Of a stretch of 64,000 bases of DNA, positions 34,125 through 41,963 are shown one piece after another (position 1 is the stretch's first letter; each line of letters opens with the position of its first letter). Source of the DNA: Kitasatospora sp. NBC_00458 (GTDB lineage Bacteria > Actinomycetota > Actinomycetes > Streptomycetales > Streptomycetaceae); assembly GCF_036013975.1 (NCBI RefSeq), contig NZ_CP107904.1, forward strand, positions 2,356,001 to 2,420,000, written 5' to 3'. Both the position numbers and the translations under genes were made by a program. The notes below the pieces were generated by a model, which was not told where the DNA came from, did not search any database, and worked only from the letters and a program-made list of their open reading frames with translations.

Positions 34125-35450
34125 CTACCGCCGCTGGTCCCACGGCGGGCGGGGCGGGTGGCCGGGGACGGGGTACGGCGGAGGCGGCGGGGCCACCGGG
34201 TACTCCGGGGGCGGGGCGACCGGCCGGTCGCTGTCCGGCGGGGGCGGGGCGGGGCGGTGGTGCGGGCCGCCGCCGCGCGCGGTGATCCGGCCCCGGACGT
34301 TCTCGGCGGCCATCACGTCGGCCCACCGCTCGGGGTACTCCGAGGGGACGTCGAGGTCCTCGCCCTCGTCCTCCCAGTGCTCCTCCTCGCCGCCCTCGGC
34401 GAGGCCCAGCTCGCGCGCCCGGCGGGCCCGCTCGACGGCGCGGCGGGCGGCCACCTCGCGGACCACGGCGGCGGCCGCCTCCTCGTGGGCGCGCTCGTTC
34501 TCGGCGCGGGCGTCGGCGGTCTCCAGGGTGGGCCAGCGGCGGTCTATGGCGGCGTTCATCGCGGCGCCGATGAGCACCGCGAGCGCCACCACGAAGATCC
34601 AGAGCAGCACCGCGACCGGCGCCGCGAGCGAGCCGTACACCGAGTGGCCCTCGATGGAGCTGACCAGGTAGAGGCGGAGCGCGACGCTGCAGAAGACCAG
34701 CACCACCAGGGCGACCAGGGCGCCAGGGATGTCCTCGCGCCAGGGCGTGGAGACCGGCACCGCGAGGTGGTAGAGGGTGGTCAGCGCGACGATCAGCAGC
34801 AGGATGGCGAACGGCCAGTAGGCGGCCTTGGCCAGTCCGGCGATGCCGGGGACGGCGTTCATCACCAGTCCGGGCCCGGCCATCAGCAGCGGCAGGACCA
34901 GTGAGCCGATCGCCAGCGCGCCGAGGTAGAGGCCGAGTGACATCAGGCGCGTCTTGACGATGCCCCGCTTGCCGTCGAGCCCGTACATCACGGTGATGGT
35001 GTCGATGAAGATGTAGAGCGCCCGGGAGCCGGACCAGAGCGACAGCAGGAAGCCGATCGAGATCAGGTCGGGCCTGGTCTCGCCGAAGACCTTGGCCAGC
35101 AGCGGCTGCACGACCTCCGTGATGGAGGAGTCGGACAGCACCGTCCCGGCGGCCTTGATGATGTCGGCCTTGAGGTTGTCGATGGTGCCGGCGCCGAGGA
35201 AGTCGTCGAGGTAGCCGAGGGTGCCGGCGAGGCAGAGCAGCAGCGGCGGGATGGAGAGGAGGGTGAAGAACGCCGCCTCCGCCGCGAGTCCGGTGACCCG
35301 GTACTCGACACAGGTGTTGGTGGTGTCCTTGACCAGGGCCCAGGCGGTGGTCCGCCAGGTGACCTGCCTGGCCGCCCGCCGGGAACCCTTGCCCCGACGA
35401 CGGGAGGGCCGCTCGGGGTTCGGTCTGGTCGTTTCGCCTGCTGCTTGCAC
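34125..35450 (-). CDS. YihY/BrkB-family membrane protein
   Basis: The 441-residue protein has the YihY core of six spans. It starts at TGLAAEAAFFTLLSIPPLLLCLAGTLGYL and includes LISIGFLLSLWSGSRALYIFIDTITVMYGL and VYGSLAAPVAVLLWIFVVALAVLIGAAMNAAIDRRWP. The function is unproved; it is not RNase BN. The last 130 residues are cytosolic, with a long charged helix and a Pro-rich tail. GTG 35450 has no ribosome-binding site, and the mRNA may be leaderless. Confidence 0.88.
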   Translation of the reverse strand: MQAAGETTRPNPERPSRRRGKGSRRAARQVTWRTTAWALVKDTTNTCVEYRVTGLAAEAAFFTLLSIPPLLLCLAGTLGYLDDFLGAGTIDNLKADIIKAAGTVLSDSSITEVVQPLLAKVFGETRPDLISIGFLLSLWSGSRALYIFIDTITVMYGLDGKRGIVKTRLMSLGLYLGALAIGSLVLPLLMAGPGLVMNAVPGIAGLAKAAYWPFAILLLIVALTTLYHLAVPVSTPWREDIPGALVALVVLVFCSVALRLYLVSSIEGHSVYGSLAAPVAVLLWIFVVALAVLIGAAMNAAIDRRWPTLETADARAENERAHEEAAAAVVREVAARRAVERARRARELGLAEGGEEEHWEDEGEDLDVPSEYPERWADVMAAENVRGRITARGGGPHHRPAPPPPDSDRPVAPPPEYPVAPPPPPYPVPGHPPRPPWDQRR

Positions 35451-35808
35451 AGGGCTAACGGTATCGGGCCGTGACCGGTCCGCTGATCTGCCATGGCACG
35501 GAGCGTTCGTTCGAGCGGCCGTTCGAACCTCCCGACCCGCCCCGACGCCGCCCCCGGCACCCCGCCCTCGACCTCCGGCCCTCCCCCGCGGCCGTCCCCG
35601 GCGGCCGGCCGCCGGACACCCACCGGCCGTGCGGCGGCCGCCAGTCGGCGATCCGCCGGCCCCGTGCCGACCATCCGTCGGCGATCCGCCGCGGGGGCCG
35701 GATCCGGGGAGCGGCGGGAACGCTCGAACATCCCAGCATTCGAAACCTTCAGGTCCAGAATACGGACGTTAGTGGACCGCGAGTCGTGCTCCGTGCGAAT
35801 CTCTTGCC
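35451..35808. other. Intergenic region upstream of the sulfur operon
   Basis: These 358 bp separate the YihY gene from the sulfur-assimilation leader ORF. I see no gene. The last 100 bp, with CATTCGAAACCTTCAGG and AATACGGACGTTAGTGG, are less GC-rich and likely hold the operon promoter, but I cannot fix the -10 and -35 elements. Confidence 0.5.
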
Positions 35809-35892
35809 ATGCCGAGCGCCGGAACCACCCTAGTAGGTCGACTTCACGTCGATCTCCTTCGCGTGTCCAGCGCCATCTGTCCGGTGACCTGA
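35809..35892 (+). CDS. Cysteine-type leader peptide (27 aa) of the sulfur operon
   Basis: ATG 35809 opens 27 codons ending in TGA. The peptide reads MPSAGTTLVGRLHVDLLRVS followed by SAICPVT. The RLHVDLLRV-X-S-A-x-C pattern is the hallmark of the small actinobacterial leader peptides found before sulfite reductase and other sulfur genes. I recall cysteine-responsive attenuation reported for related ORFs in mycobacteria. A single Cys codon lies four codons before the stop. There is no Shine-Dalgarno, so leaderless translation is likely. It lies 198 bp before the sulfite reductase start, which leaves room for alternative mRNA folds. Confidence 0.75.
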   Translation: MPSAGTTLVGRLHVDLLRVSSAICPVT

Positions 35893-36090
35893 GCCCTACC
35901 CCGCTGCCACCCACCGCACCCGGCGCCACCACTCCGCCGTCCCCGCCGACGCGGACCCGCAGGCGCCCGCCCGGTCACCGGTCACTGCTTCGCAGGCCTT
36001 GAGAACCCGCAGGTCACAGCAGCACCGAACCGCCGAGCACGCCCAGCGACCCACCCGGCGTCAGAGCCACCTGCCCCGAAGGACTTCACC

Positions 36091-37815
36091 ATGGCCACCA
36101 CTCCCGAGACCGCCGAGCCCACGGCCGCCGCCGCCCCCGCGCGCCGCCCCGCCGCGCCTCGCAAGGTGACCCGCCACCGCGGTGAGGGCCAGTGGGGCAT
36201 GGGCCACTTCACCCCCCTGAACGCCAACGAGCAGTTCAAGAAGGACGACGACGGTCTCAACGTACGGACACGTATTGAGACGATCTACGCGCACCGGGGC
36301 TTCGACTCGATCGACCCGGCCGACCTCCGCGGCCGGATGCGCTGGTGGGGCCTCTACACCCAGCGCAAGGAGGGGATCGACGGCGGCAAGACCGCGATCC
36401 TCGACCCGCACGAGCTCGACGCCGAGTACTTCATGCTCCGCGTCCGCATCGACGGCGGCCGGCTGACCGTCGCCCAGCTCCGCGCCGTCGCCGAGGTCTC
36501 CCAGGAGTACGGCCGCAACACCGCCGACCTGACCGACCGGCAGAACGTCCAGTACCACTGGATCCGGATCGAGGACGTCCCCTCCATCTGGCAGAAGCTG
36601 GAGGCCGTCGGCCTCTCCACCACCGAGGCCTGCGGCGACACCCCGCGCGTCATCCTCGGCTCCCCGGTGGCCGGCATCGCCGAGGACGAGATCATCGACG
36701 GCACCCCCGCCATCGACGAGATCCAGCGCCGGTTCATCGGCAACAAGGACTTCTCCAACCTGCCACGCAAGTTCAAGTCCGCCGTCTCCGGCTCCCCGCT
36801 GCTGGACGTCGCACACGAGATCAACGACATCGCCTTCGTCGGCGTGGTCCACCCCGAGCACGGCCCCGGCTTCGACCTCTGGGTCGGCGGCGGGCTCTCC
36901 ACCAACCCCAAGCTCGGCGTCCGGCTCGGCGCCTGGGTCCCGCTGGACGAGGTCGCCGACGTCTACGGCGGCGTCATCGGCATCTTCCGCGACTACGGCT
37001 ACCGCCGGCTGCGCAACCGCGCCCGGCTGAAGTTCCTGGTCGCCGACTGGGGCGTGGAGAAGTTCCGCCGGGTGCTGGAGGAGGAGTACCTCAAGTACGA
37101 GCTCGTCGACGGTCCCGCACCGGCGGAGCCCAGCGGCCGCTGGCGCGACCACGTCGGCGTGCACCGGCAGAAGGACGGCCGCTACTACGTCGGCTTCGCG
37201 CCGCGCGTCGGCCGCGTCGACGGCAAGCTGCTCGGCCGGATCGCCGACCTCGCCGAGGCCCACGGCAGCGACCGGCTGCGCACCACCGCCGAGCAGAAGA
37301 TGATCGTCCTCGACATCGCCGAGGACCGGGTCGAGTCGCTGGTGGCCGGCCTGGAGGCGCTGGACCTGCGGGTCACCCCCTCCCCGTTCCGCCGCGGCAC
37401 CATGGCCTGCACCGGCATCGAGTACTGCAAGCTCGCCATCGTCGAGACCAAGGAGCGCGGCCGCACGCTCATCGACGAGCTGGAGAAGCGCCTCCCCGAC
37501 TTCGAGGAGCCGCTCACCATCAACATCAACGGCTGCCCGAACGCCTGCGCCCGCATCCAGGTCGCCGACATCGGCCTCAAGGGCCAGCTGGTGACGGACG
37601 AGCAGGGCAACCAGGTCGAGGGCTACCAGGTGCACCTGGGCGGCGCGCTCGGGCTGGAGGCCGGGTTCGGCCGCAAGGTCCGCGGCCTCAAGGTCACCAA
37701 GGAGGGCCTGCCCGACTACGTCGAGCGCGTCCTGACCCGCTACCAGGCCGACCGCGCCGAGGGCGAGCGGTTCGCGCAGTGGGCGGCCCGCGCCGGCGAG
37801 GAGCAGCTCTCGTGA
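36091..37815 (+). CDS. sirA: Ferredoxin-dependent assimilatory sulfite reductase
   Basis: This 574-residue enzyme reduces sulfite to sulfide in six electrons. It has the two duplicated nitrite/sulfite reductase ferredoxin-like halves and the siroheme/4Fe-4S binding cysteines in CTGIEYCKLAIVE and NGCPNACARIQVADIG. The presence of a cysteine-synthesis operon around it makes sulfite, not nitrite, the likely substrate. GAAGGA precedes ATG 36091. The next gene overlaps it by GTGA. A sirohydrochlorin chelatase at the far end of the operon can supply siroheme. Confidence 0.95.
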   Translation: MATTPETAEPTAAAAPARRPAAPRKVTRHRGEGQWGMGHFTPLNANEQFKKDDDGLNVRTRIETIYAHRGFDSIDPADLRGRMRWWGLYTQRKEGIDGGKTAILDPHELDAEYFMLRVRIDGGRLTVAQLRAVAEVSQEYGRNTADLTDRQNVQYHWIRIEDVPSIWQKLEAVGLSTTEACGDTPRVILGSPVAGIAEDEIIDGTPAIDEIQRRFIGNKDFSNLPRKFKSAVSGSPLLDVAHEINDIAFVGVVHPEHGPGFDLWVGGGLSTNPKLGVRLGAWVPLDEVADVYGGVIGIFRDYGYRRLRNRARLKFLVADWGVEKFRRVLEEEYLKYELVDGPAPAEPSGRWRDHVGVHRQKDGRYYVGFAPRVGRVDGKLLGRIADLAEAHGSDRLRTTAEQKMIVLDIAEDRVESLVAGLEALDLRVTPSPFRRGTMACTGIEYCKLAIVETKERGRTLIDELEKRLPDFEEPLTININGCPNACARIQVADIGLKGQLVTDEQGNQVEGYQVHLGGALGLEAGFGRKVRGLKVTKEGLPDYVERVLTRYQADRAEGERFAQWAARAGEEQLS

Positions 37816-38024
37816 GCGAGCGTGCGGCACCCTTCTTCTGCCCCTACTGCGGCGACGAGGACCTGCGGCCCTCCGAGGCCGGGCACGGCGCCTGGGAGTG
37901 CCACGGCTGCCGCCGGGCCTTCCAGCTGAAGTTCCTCGGCCTGCTCTCCCCGGCCAACGGGGGCCAGGCCGACGCGACCCGGACCGGCGGGGGGAGCGCA
38001 CCGCATGACCACCACGACCGCTGA
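37812..38024 (+). CDS. Small zinc-ribbon protein between sirA and cysH
   Basis: This 70-residue ORF starts at a GTG overlapping the sirA stop. It has a zinc ribbon built from FFCPYCGDEDL and WECHGCRRAFQLKFLGL, then a His-ending tail, and overlaps the cysH start by 20 bases. It fits the small Zn-ribbon proteins typically inserted between sirA and cysH in streptomycetes. The role is unproved; its tight coupling suggests a part in the sulfite or APS reductase system, for example as an electron or metal carrier. Confidence 0.82.
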   Translation: MSERAAPFFCPYCGDEDLRPSEAGHGAWECHGCRRAFQLKFLGLLSPANGGQADATRTGGGSAPHDHHDR

Positions 38025-38709
38025 CGACCACGGGGCACTGGCCGAGAAGGCCGGCCGGGAGCTGGAGGAGGCCACCCCGCAGGAGATCCTGCGCTGGGCG
38101 GCCGACACCTTCGGCAAGCGGTTCTGCGTCACCTCCTCGATGGAGGACGCCGTCGTCGCCCACCTCGCCTCGTCGGTCCTCCCCGGCGTGGACGTGGTCT
38201 TCCTGGACACCGGCTACCACTTCCCGGAGACCATCGGCACCCGGGACGCGGTGGCGGCGGTGATGCCGGTCAACGTCATCACGCTCACCCCGAAGCTGAC
38301 CGTGGCCGAGCAGGACGCCGAGTACGGGCCGCGCCTGCACGACCGCGACCCGGACCTGTGCTGCTCGCTGCGGAAGGTCGAGCCGCTCAACCGCGGCCTG
38401 GGCGGCTACGACGCCTGGGCCACCGGGCTGCGCCGCGACGAGTCGCCGAGCAGGGCCGGCACCCCGGTGGTCTCCTGGGACGCCAGACGCCGCAAGGTCA
38501 AGATCGCCCCGATCGCCCGCTGGACCCAGGACGACGTGGACGCCTACGTGAACGCCAACGGCGTGCTGCTCAACCCGCTGCTGTGGGAGGGCTACACCTC
38601 GATCGGCTGTTCGCCGCTCTCCTGCACCCGCAAGCCGGGCGAAGGCGAGGACGCCCGCTCCGGCCGCTGGTCCGGGACCGGCAAGACCGAGTGCGGCATC
38701 CACCTCTGA
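38005..38709 (+). CDS. cysH: Phosphoadenylyl/adenylyl-sulfate reductase CysH, variant Cys motif
   Basis: CysH reduces APS or PAPS to sulfite. Signature parts are VFLDTGYHFPET, the Cys119-Cys120 pair (DLCCSLRKVEPL), and the catalytic C-terminus KTECGIHL with Cys230. The 4Fe-4S type is confirmed by the Cys-Cys pair. The second pair, however, reads IGCSPLSCTRKP, that is Cys202-X4-Cys207, instead of the family's Cys-X2-Cys (GCxPCT). Two extra residues therefore sit inside the cluster site. It may be tolerated or may weaken the cluster. The gene overlaps the zinc-ribbon ORF by 20 bases. Confidence 0.93.
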   Translation: MTTTTADDHGALAEKAGRELEEATPQEILRWAADTFGKRFCVTSSMEDAVVAHLASSVLPGVDVVFLDTGYHFPETIGTRDAVAAVMPVNVITLTPKLTVAEQDAEYGPRLHDRDPDLCCSLRKVEPLNRGLGGYDAWATGLRRDESPSRAGTPVVSWDARRRKVKIAPIARWTQDDVDAYVNANGVLLNPLLWEGYTSIGCSPLSCTRKPGEGEDARSGRWSGTGKTECGIHL

Positions 38710-38799
38710 GCCGTCTAGGGGCTTCCCTGGGGGCTTCCGCAGGGCCGCCCCGCAGCACATGATCGATCGTCACACCCCATCCCGTCTGGAGAAGTCACC

Positions 38800-39399
38800 G
38801 TGAGCACAGTCCACACCCCGGCCGCCGACGGAGCCGCAGAGGCGGCCCGTGCGGCCGCCATCTGCGAGCGCGGCGCCACGGTGTGGCTGACCGGGCTGCC
38901 GAGCGCCGGCAAGACCACGCTCGCCTTCGCCCTGGCCGAGCGGCTGCGCGCCGAGGGCCACCGGGTCGAGGTCCTGGACGGCGACGAGATCCGCGAGTTC
39001 CTCTCCAAGGGCCTCGGCTTCACCCGCGAGGACCGGCACACCAACGTCACCCGGATCGGCTTCGTCGCCGAGAAGCTCGCCGCCAACGGCGTCAAGGTGC
39101 TCGCCCCGGTGATCGCCCCCTTCGCCGACTCCCGCGCCGCGGTCCGCGAGCGGCACGCCGCGAACGGCACCGCGTTCCTGGAGATCCACGTCGCCACCCC
39201 GGTCGAGCTCTGCGCCGAGCGCGACGTCAAGGGGCTGTACGCCAAGCAGGCCGCCGGGGAGATCTCGGGCCTGACAGGGGTAGACGACCCGTACGAGGCA
39301 CCGGAACATCCGGAGCTGCGGCTGCAGACCCAGGGCCGCGCGGTGGCCGAGTCCGCCGCCGAGCTTCACGCCTTCCTGACCGAGAGGGGCCTCGCATGA
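38800..39399 (+). CDS. cysC: Adenylyl-sulfate kinase
   Basis: The 199-residue kinase phosphorylates APS to PAPS. It has the P-loop GLPSAGKTT, the VLDGDEIREFLSKGLGFTREDR recognition segment and the C-terminal DDPYEAPEHPELRL. GGAGAA precedes GTG 38800. The 90 bp gap after cysH is the only substantial gap in this part of the operon. The last four bases overlap cysD (ATGA). Confidence 0.93.
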   Translation: MSTVHTPAADGAAEAARAAAICERGATVWLTGLPSAGKTTLAFALAERLRAEGHRVEVLDGDEIREFLSKGLGFTREDRHTNVTRIGFVAEKLAANGVKVLAPVIAPFADSRAAVRERHAANGTAFLEIHVATPVELCAERDVKGLYAKQAAGEISGLTGVDDPYEAPEHPELRLQTQGRAVAESAAELHAFLTERGLA

Positions 39400-40334
39400 C
39401 CACCGCGACCGACAGCCCGCTCCGCACCGACGACTCCCCCTTCGCGCTGTCCCACCTGGACGCGCTGGAGGCCGAGTCGGTGCACATCTTCCGCGAGGTC
39501 GCGGGGGAGTTCGAGCGCCCGGTGATCCTCTTCTCGGGCGGCAAGGACTCCATCGTCATGCTGCACCTGGCGCTCAAGGCCTTCTGGCCGGCCGCCGTGC
39601 CGTTCTCGCTGCTGCACGTCGACACCGGGCACAACTTCCCCGAGGTCATCGCCTACCGCGACCGCGTGGTGGCCGAGCACAACCTGCGCCTGCACGTCGC
39701 CCACGTCCAGGACTTCATCGACGACGGCCGGCTGCGCGAGCGCCCCGACGGCACCCGCAACCCGCTGCAGACCGTCCCGCTGCTGGACGCCATCGAGACG
39801 GGCCGCTTCGACGCCGTCTTCGGCGGCGGCCGCCGCGACGAGGAGAAGGCCCGCGCCAAGGAGCGGGTCTTCTCGCTGCGCGACGAGTTCGGCGCCTGGG
39901 ACCCGCGCCGCCAGCGCCCCGAGCTGTGGTCGCTCTACAACGGCCGGCACGCGGTCGGCGAGCACGTCCGCGTCTTCCCGCTCTCCAACTGGACCGAGCT
40001 GGACGTCTGGCAGTACATCGAGCGCGAGGGCATCGAGCTCCCGGAGATCTACTACGCCCACGAGCGCGACGTCTTCGCCCGCAACGGCATGTGGCTGACC
40101 GCCGGCGAGTGGGGCGGCCCCAAGGAGAACGAGCCGGTCCAGCGGCGGCTGATCCGCTACCGCACGGTCGGCGACATGTCCTGCACGGGCGCCGTCGACT
40201 CCGAGGCCACCGACATCCAGGCCGTCATCGCCGAGATCGCCGCCAGCCGCCTCACCGAGCGGGGCGCCACCCGCGCCGACGACAAGCTCTCCGAGGCCGC
40301 GATGGAAGACCGCAAGCGCGAGGGATACTTCTAA
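39396..40334 (+). CDS. cysD: Sulfate adenylyltransferase subunit CysD
   Basis: The 312-residue small subunit makes APS from sulfate and ATP. The PP-loop SGGKDSIVMLHLA and HVDTGHNFPEVIAYRD are clear, and the protein ends with the SEAAMEDRKREGYF tail. It overlaps cysC by ATGA and cysN by one base (TAATG), which couples synthesis of the heteromer. Confidence 0.95.
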   Translation: MTTATDSPLRTDDSPFALSHLDALEAESVHIFREVAGEFERPVILFSGGKDSIVMLHLALKAFWPAAVPFSLLHVDTGHNFPEVIAYRDRVVAEHNLRLHVAHVQDFIDDGRLRERPDGTRNPLQTVPLLDAIETGRFDAVFGGGRRDEEKARAKERVFSLRDEFGAWDPRRQRPELWSLYNGRHAVGEHVRVFPLSNWTELDVWQYIEREGIELPEIYYAHERDVFARNGMWLTAGEWGGPKENEPVQRRLIRYRTVGDMSCTGAVDSEATDIQAVIAEIAASRLTERGATRADDKLSEAAMEDRKREGYF

Positions 40335-41692
40335 TGAGCACCACCCAGACCGGCACGACCCAGACCGGCACCGCCACCTCCCTGCTGCGCTTCGCCACCG
40401 CCGGCTCCGTCGACGACGGCAAGTCCACCCTCGTCGGCCGGCTGCTGCACGACTCGAAGTCCGTGCTCGCCGACCAGCTGGAGGCCGTCGAGCACGCCTC
40501 CCGCAACCGCGGCCAGGAGGCGCCCGACCTCGCGCTGCTCACCGACGGCCTGCGCGCCGAGCGCGAGCAGGGCATCACCATCGACGTCGCCTACCGCTAC
40601 TTCGCCACCCCCCGGCGGCGGTTCATCCTCGCCGACACCCCGGGCCACGTGCAGTACACCCGGAACATGGTGACCGGCGCCTCCACCGCGGAGCTCGCCG
40701 TCGTCCTGGTCGACGCCCGCAACGGCGTCGTCGAGCAGACCCGCCGGCACGCCGCCGTCGCCGCGCTGCTGCGCGTGCCGCACGTCGTGCTGGCCGTCAA
40801 CAAGATGGACCTGGTCGACTACGCCGAGCCCGTCTTCGCGCGGATCGCCGAGGAGTTCACCGCCTACGCCGCCTCGCTCGGCGTCAAGGACGTGGTGGCC
40901 GTCCCGATCTCCGCCCTCGCCGGGGACAACGTCGTCGAACCCTCCGCCCACATGGACTGGTACGGCGGCCCGACCCTGCTGGAGCACCTGGAGACCGTCC
41001 CGGTCGGCAGCGACCCGAGCGTCGAGCCGGCCCGGTTCCCCGTCCAGTACGTGATCCGCCCGCAGACCGACGAGCACCCCGACTACCGCGGCTACGCCGG
41101 GCAGCTGGCCTCCGGCGTGCTGCGGGTCGGCGACCCGGTGACCGTGCTGCCCTCCGGCCACACCACCACCGTCGCCGGCATCGACGCGCTCGGCCGGGAG
41201 ACCGACATCGCCTGGGCCCCCCAGTCGGTGACCGTCCGCCTCGCCGACGACATCGACGTCTCGCGCGGCGACCTGATCTCGGCCGGCCCGGCCCCCGTCC
41301 CCACCAAGGACATCGAGGCCACCGTCAGCCACCTCAGCGAACGCCCCCTGCGCGCCGGCGACAAGGTGCTGCTCAAGCACACCACCCGCACCGTCCGCGC
41401 GCTGGTGAAGGAGGTCTCCTACCGGATCGACATCACCGCGCCGATCCGCGACGGGAAGCTCGGCCAGGGCTCCGGCGCCGAGGGGCTGAACGTCAACGAC
41501 ATCGGCCACGTGGTGCTCCGCACCGCCGAGCCGCTGGCCCTCGACGGCTACTCCGACAACCGCCGGACCGGATCGTTCCTGCTGATCGACCCGGCCGACG
41601 GCACCACCCTCACCGCCGGCATGGCGGGCGAGGCGTTCGACACCGTACGCAGCACCGACGCACCCGCATCCCAAGAGGAGGACTGGGTCTGA
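40334..41692 (+). CDS. cysN: Sulfate adenylyltransferase GTPase subunit CysN
   Basis: The 452-residue elongation-factor-like GTPase drives APS formation by CysD. G-motifs are GSVDDGKSTLVGRL, DTPGHVQYTRNMV and NKMDLVD. It is shorter than CysN-CysC fusions, in agreement with the separate cysC gene. Its TGA overlaps the ATG of a 36-codon ORF as TGATG. Confidence 0.95.
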   Translation: MSTTQTGTTQTGTATSLLRFATAGSVDDGKSTLVGRLLHDSKSVLADQLEAVEHASRNRGQEAPDLALLTDGLRAEREQGITIDVAYRYFATPRRRFILADTPGHVQYTRNMVTGASTAELAVVLVDARNGVVEQTRRHAAVAALLRVPHVVLAVNKMDLVDYAEPVFARIAEEFTAYAASLGVKDVVAVPISALAGDNVVEPSAHMDWYGGPTLLEHLETVPVGSDPSVEPARFPVQYVIRPQTDEHPDYRGYAGQLASGVLRVGDPVTVLPSGHTTTVAGIDALGRETDIAWAPQSVTVRLADDIDVSRGDLISAGPAPVPTKDIEATVSHLSERPLRAGDKVLLKHTTRTVRALVKEVSYRIDITAPIRDGKLGQGSGAEGLNVNDIGHVVLRTAEPLALDGYSDNRRTGSFLLIDPADGTTLTAGMAGEAFDTVRSTDAPASQEEDWV

Positions 41693-41802
41693 TGCCCAGC
41701 GAGGCGTTCTCGGGCATGGACAAGGAAGGCGGCCGCATCGGCAGCGGCGTCCTCGGCAGCGGCCAGGGCGGCCTGACGCGATGTGCGGGCCGACAGGGCT
41801 GA
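41692..41802 (+). CDS. Short ORF (36 aa) coupled to cysN
   Basis: An ATG overlapping the cysN stop opens 36 codons (MPSEAFSGMDKEGGRIGSGV, then a Gly-rich end with one Cys near residue 31). Coupling by TGATG suggests it is translated. The product has no known domain, and its stop lies inside the hairpin at 41792-41815. It could be a decayed start of a gene, a spacer or a leader for the transporter genes. Confidence 0.5.
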   Translation: MPSEAFSGMDKEGGRIGSGVLGSGQGGLTRCAGRQG

Positions 41803-41815
41803 CCCCAGCCCTGTC
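41792..41815. terminator. Hairpin between cysN and ssuA (terminator or attenuator)
   Basis: Perfect 10-bp arms GACAGGGCTG and CAGCCCTGTC with a 4-base loop. The stop codon of the 36-codon ORF lies in the first arm and loop, so a ribosome there would block the hairpin. This could reduce transcription of the transporter genes, or attenuate it. Confidence 0.7.
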
Positions 41816-41963
41816 ACCGGGCCGGCCGCTGTCCCGCCCCACAGCCGCGACAGCCGTGCCGACCCGGCTTGCCCGGCATCACCGATGCCGCACAAGCGCA
41901 ACCCGACCGATGTCCGCCCCGAGGCCGTCCCCTGACGGTCCGTCCGCGCGAAGGACTTCCACC

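Noticed and set aside
33851-34285. Plus-strand frame with a lipoprotein-like start (VVATGLTSC)
   Set aside because: It lacks a ribosome-binding site, turns into low-complexity Gly/Arg/Pro, and overlaps the convincing 23-codon ORF and the YihY gene end on the other strand.
41781-41963. N-terminal extension of the sulfonate-binding lipoprotein
   Set aside because: It would put more than 60 residues before the signal peptide and crosses the hairpin; ATG 41964 has GAAGGA.
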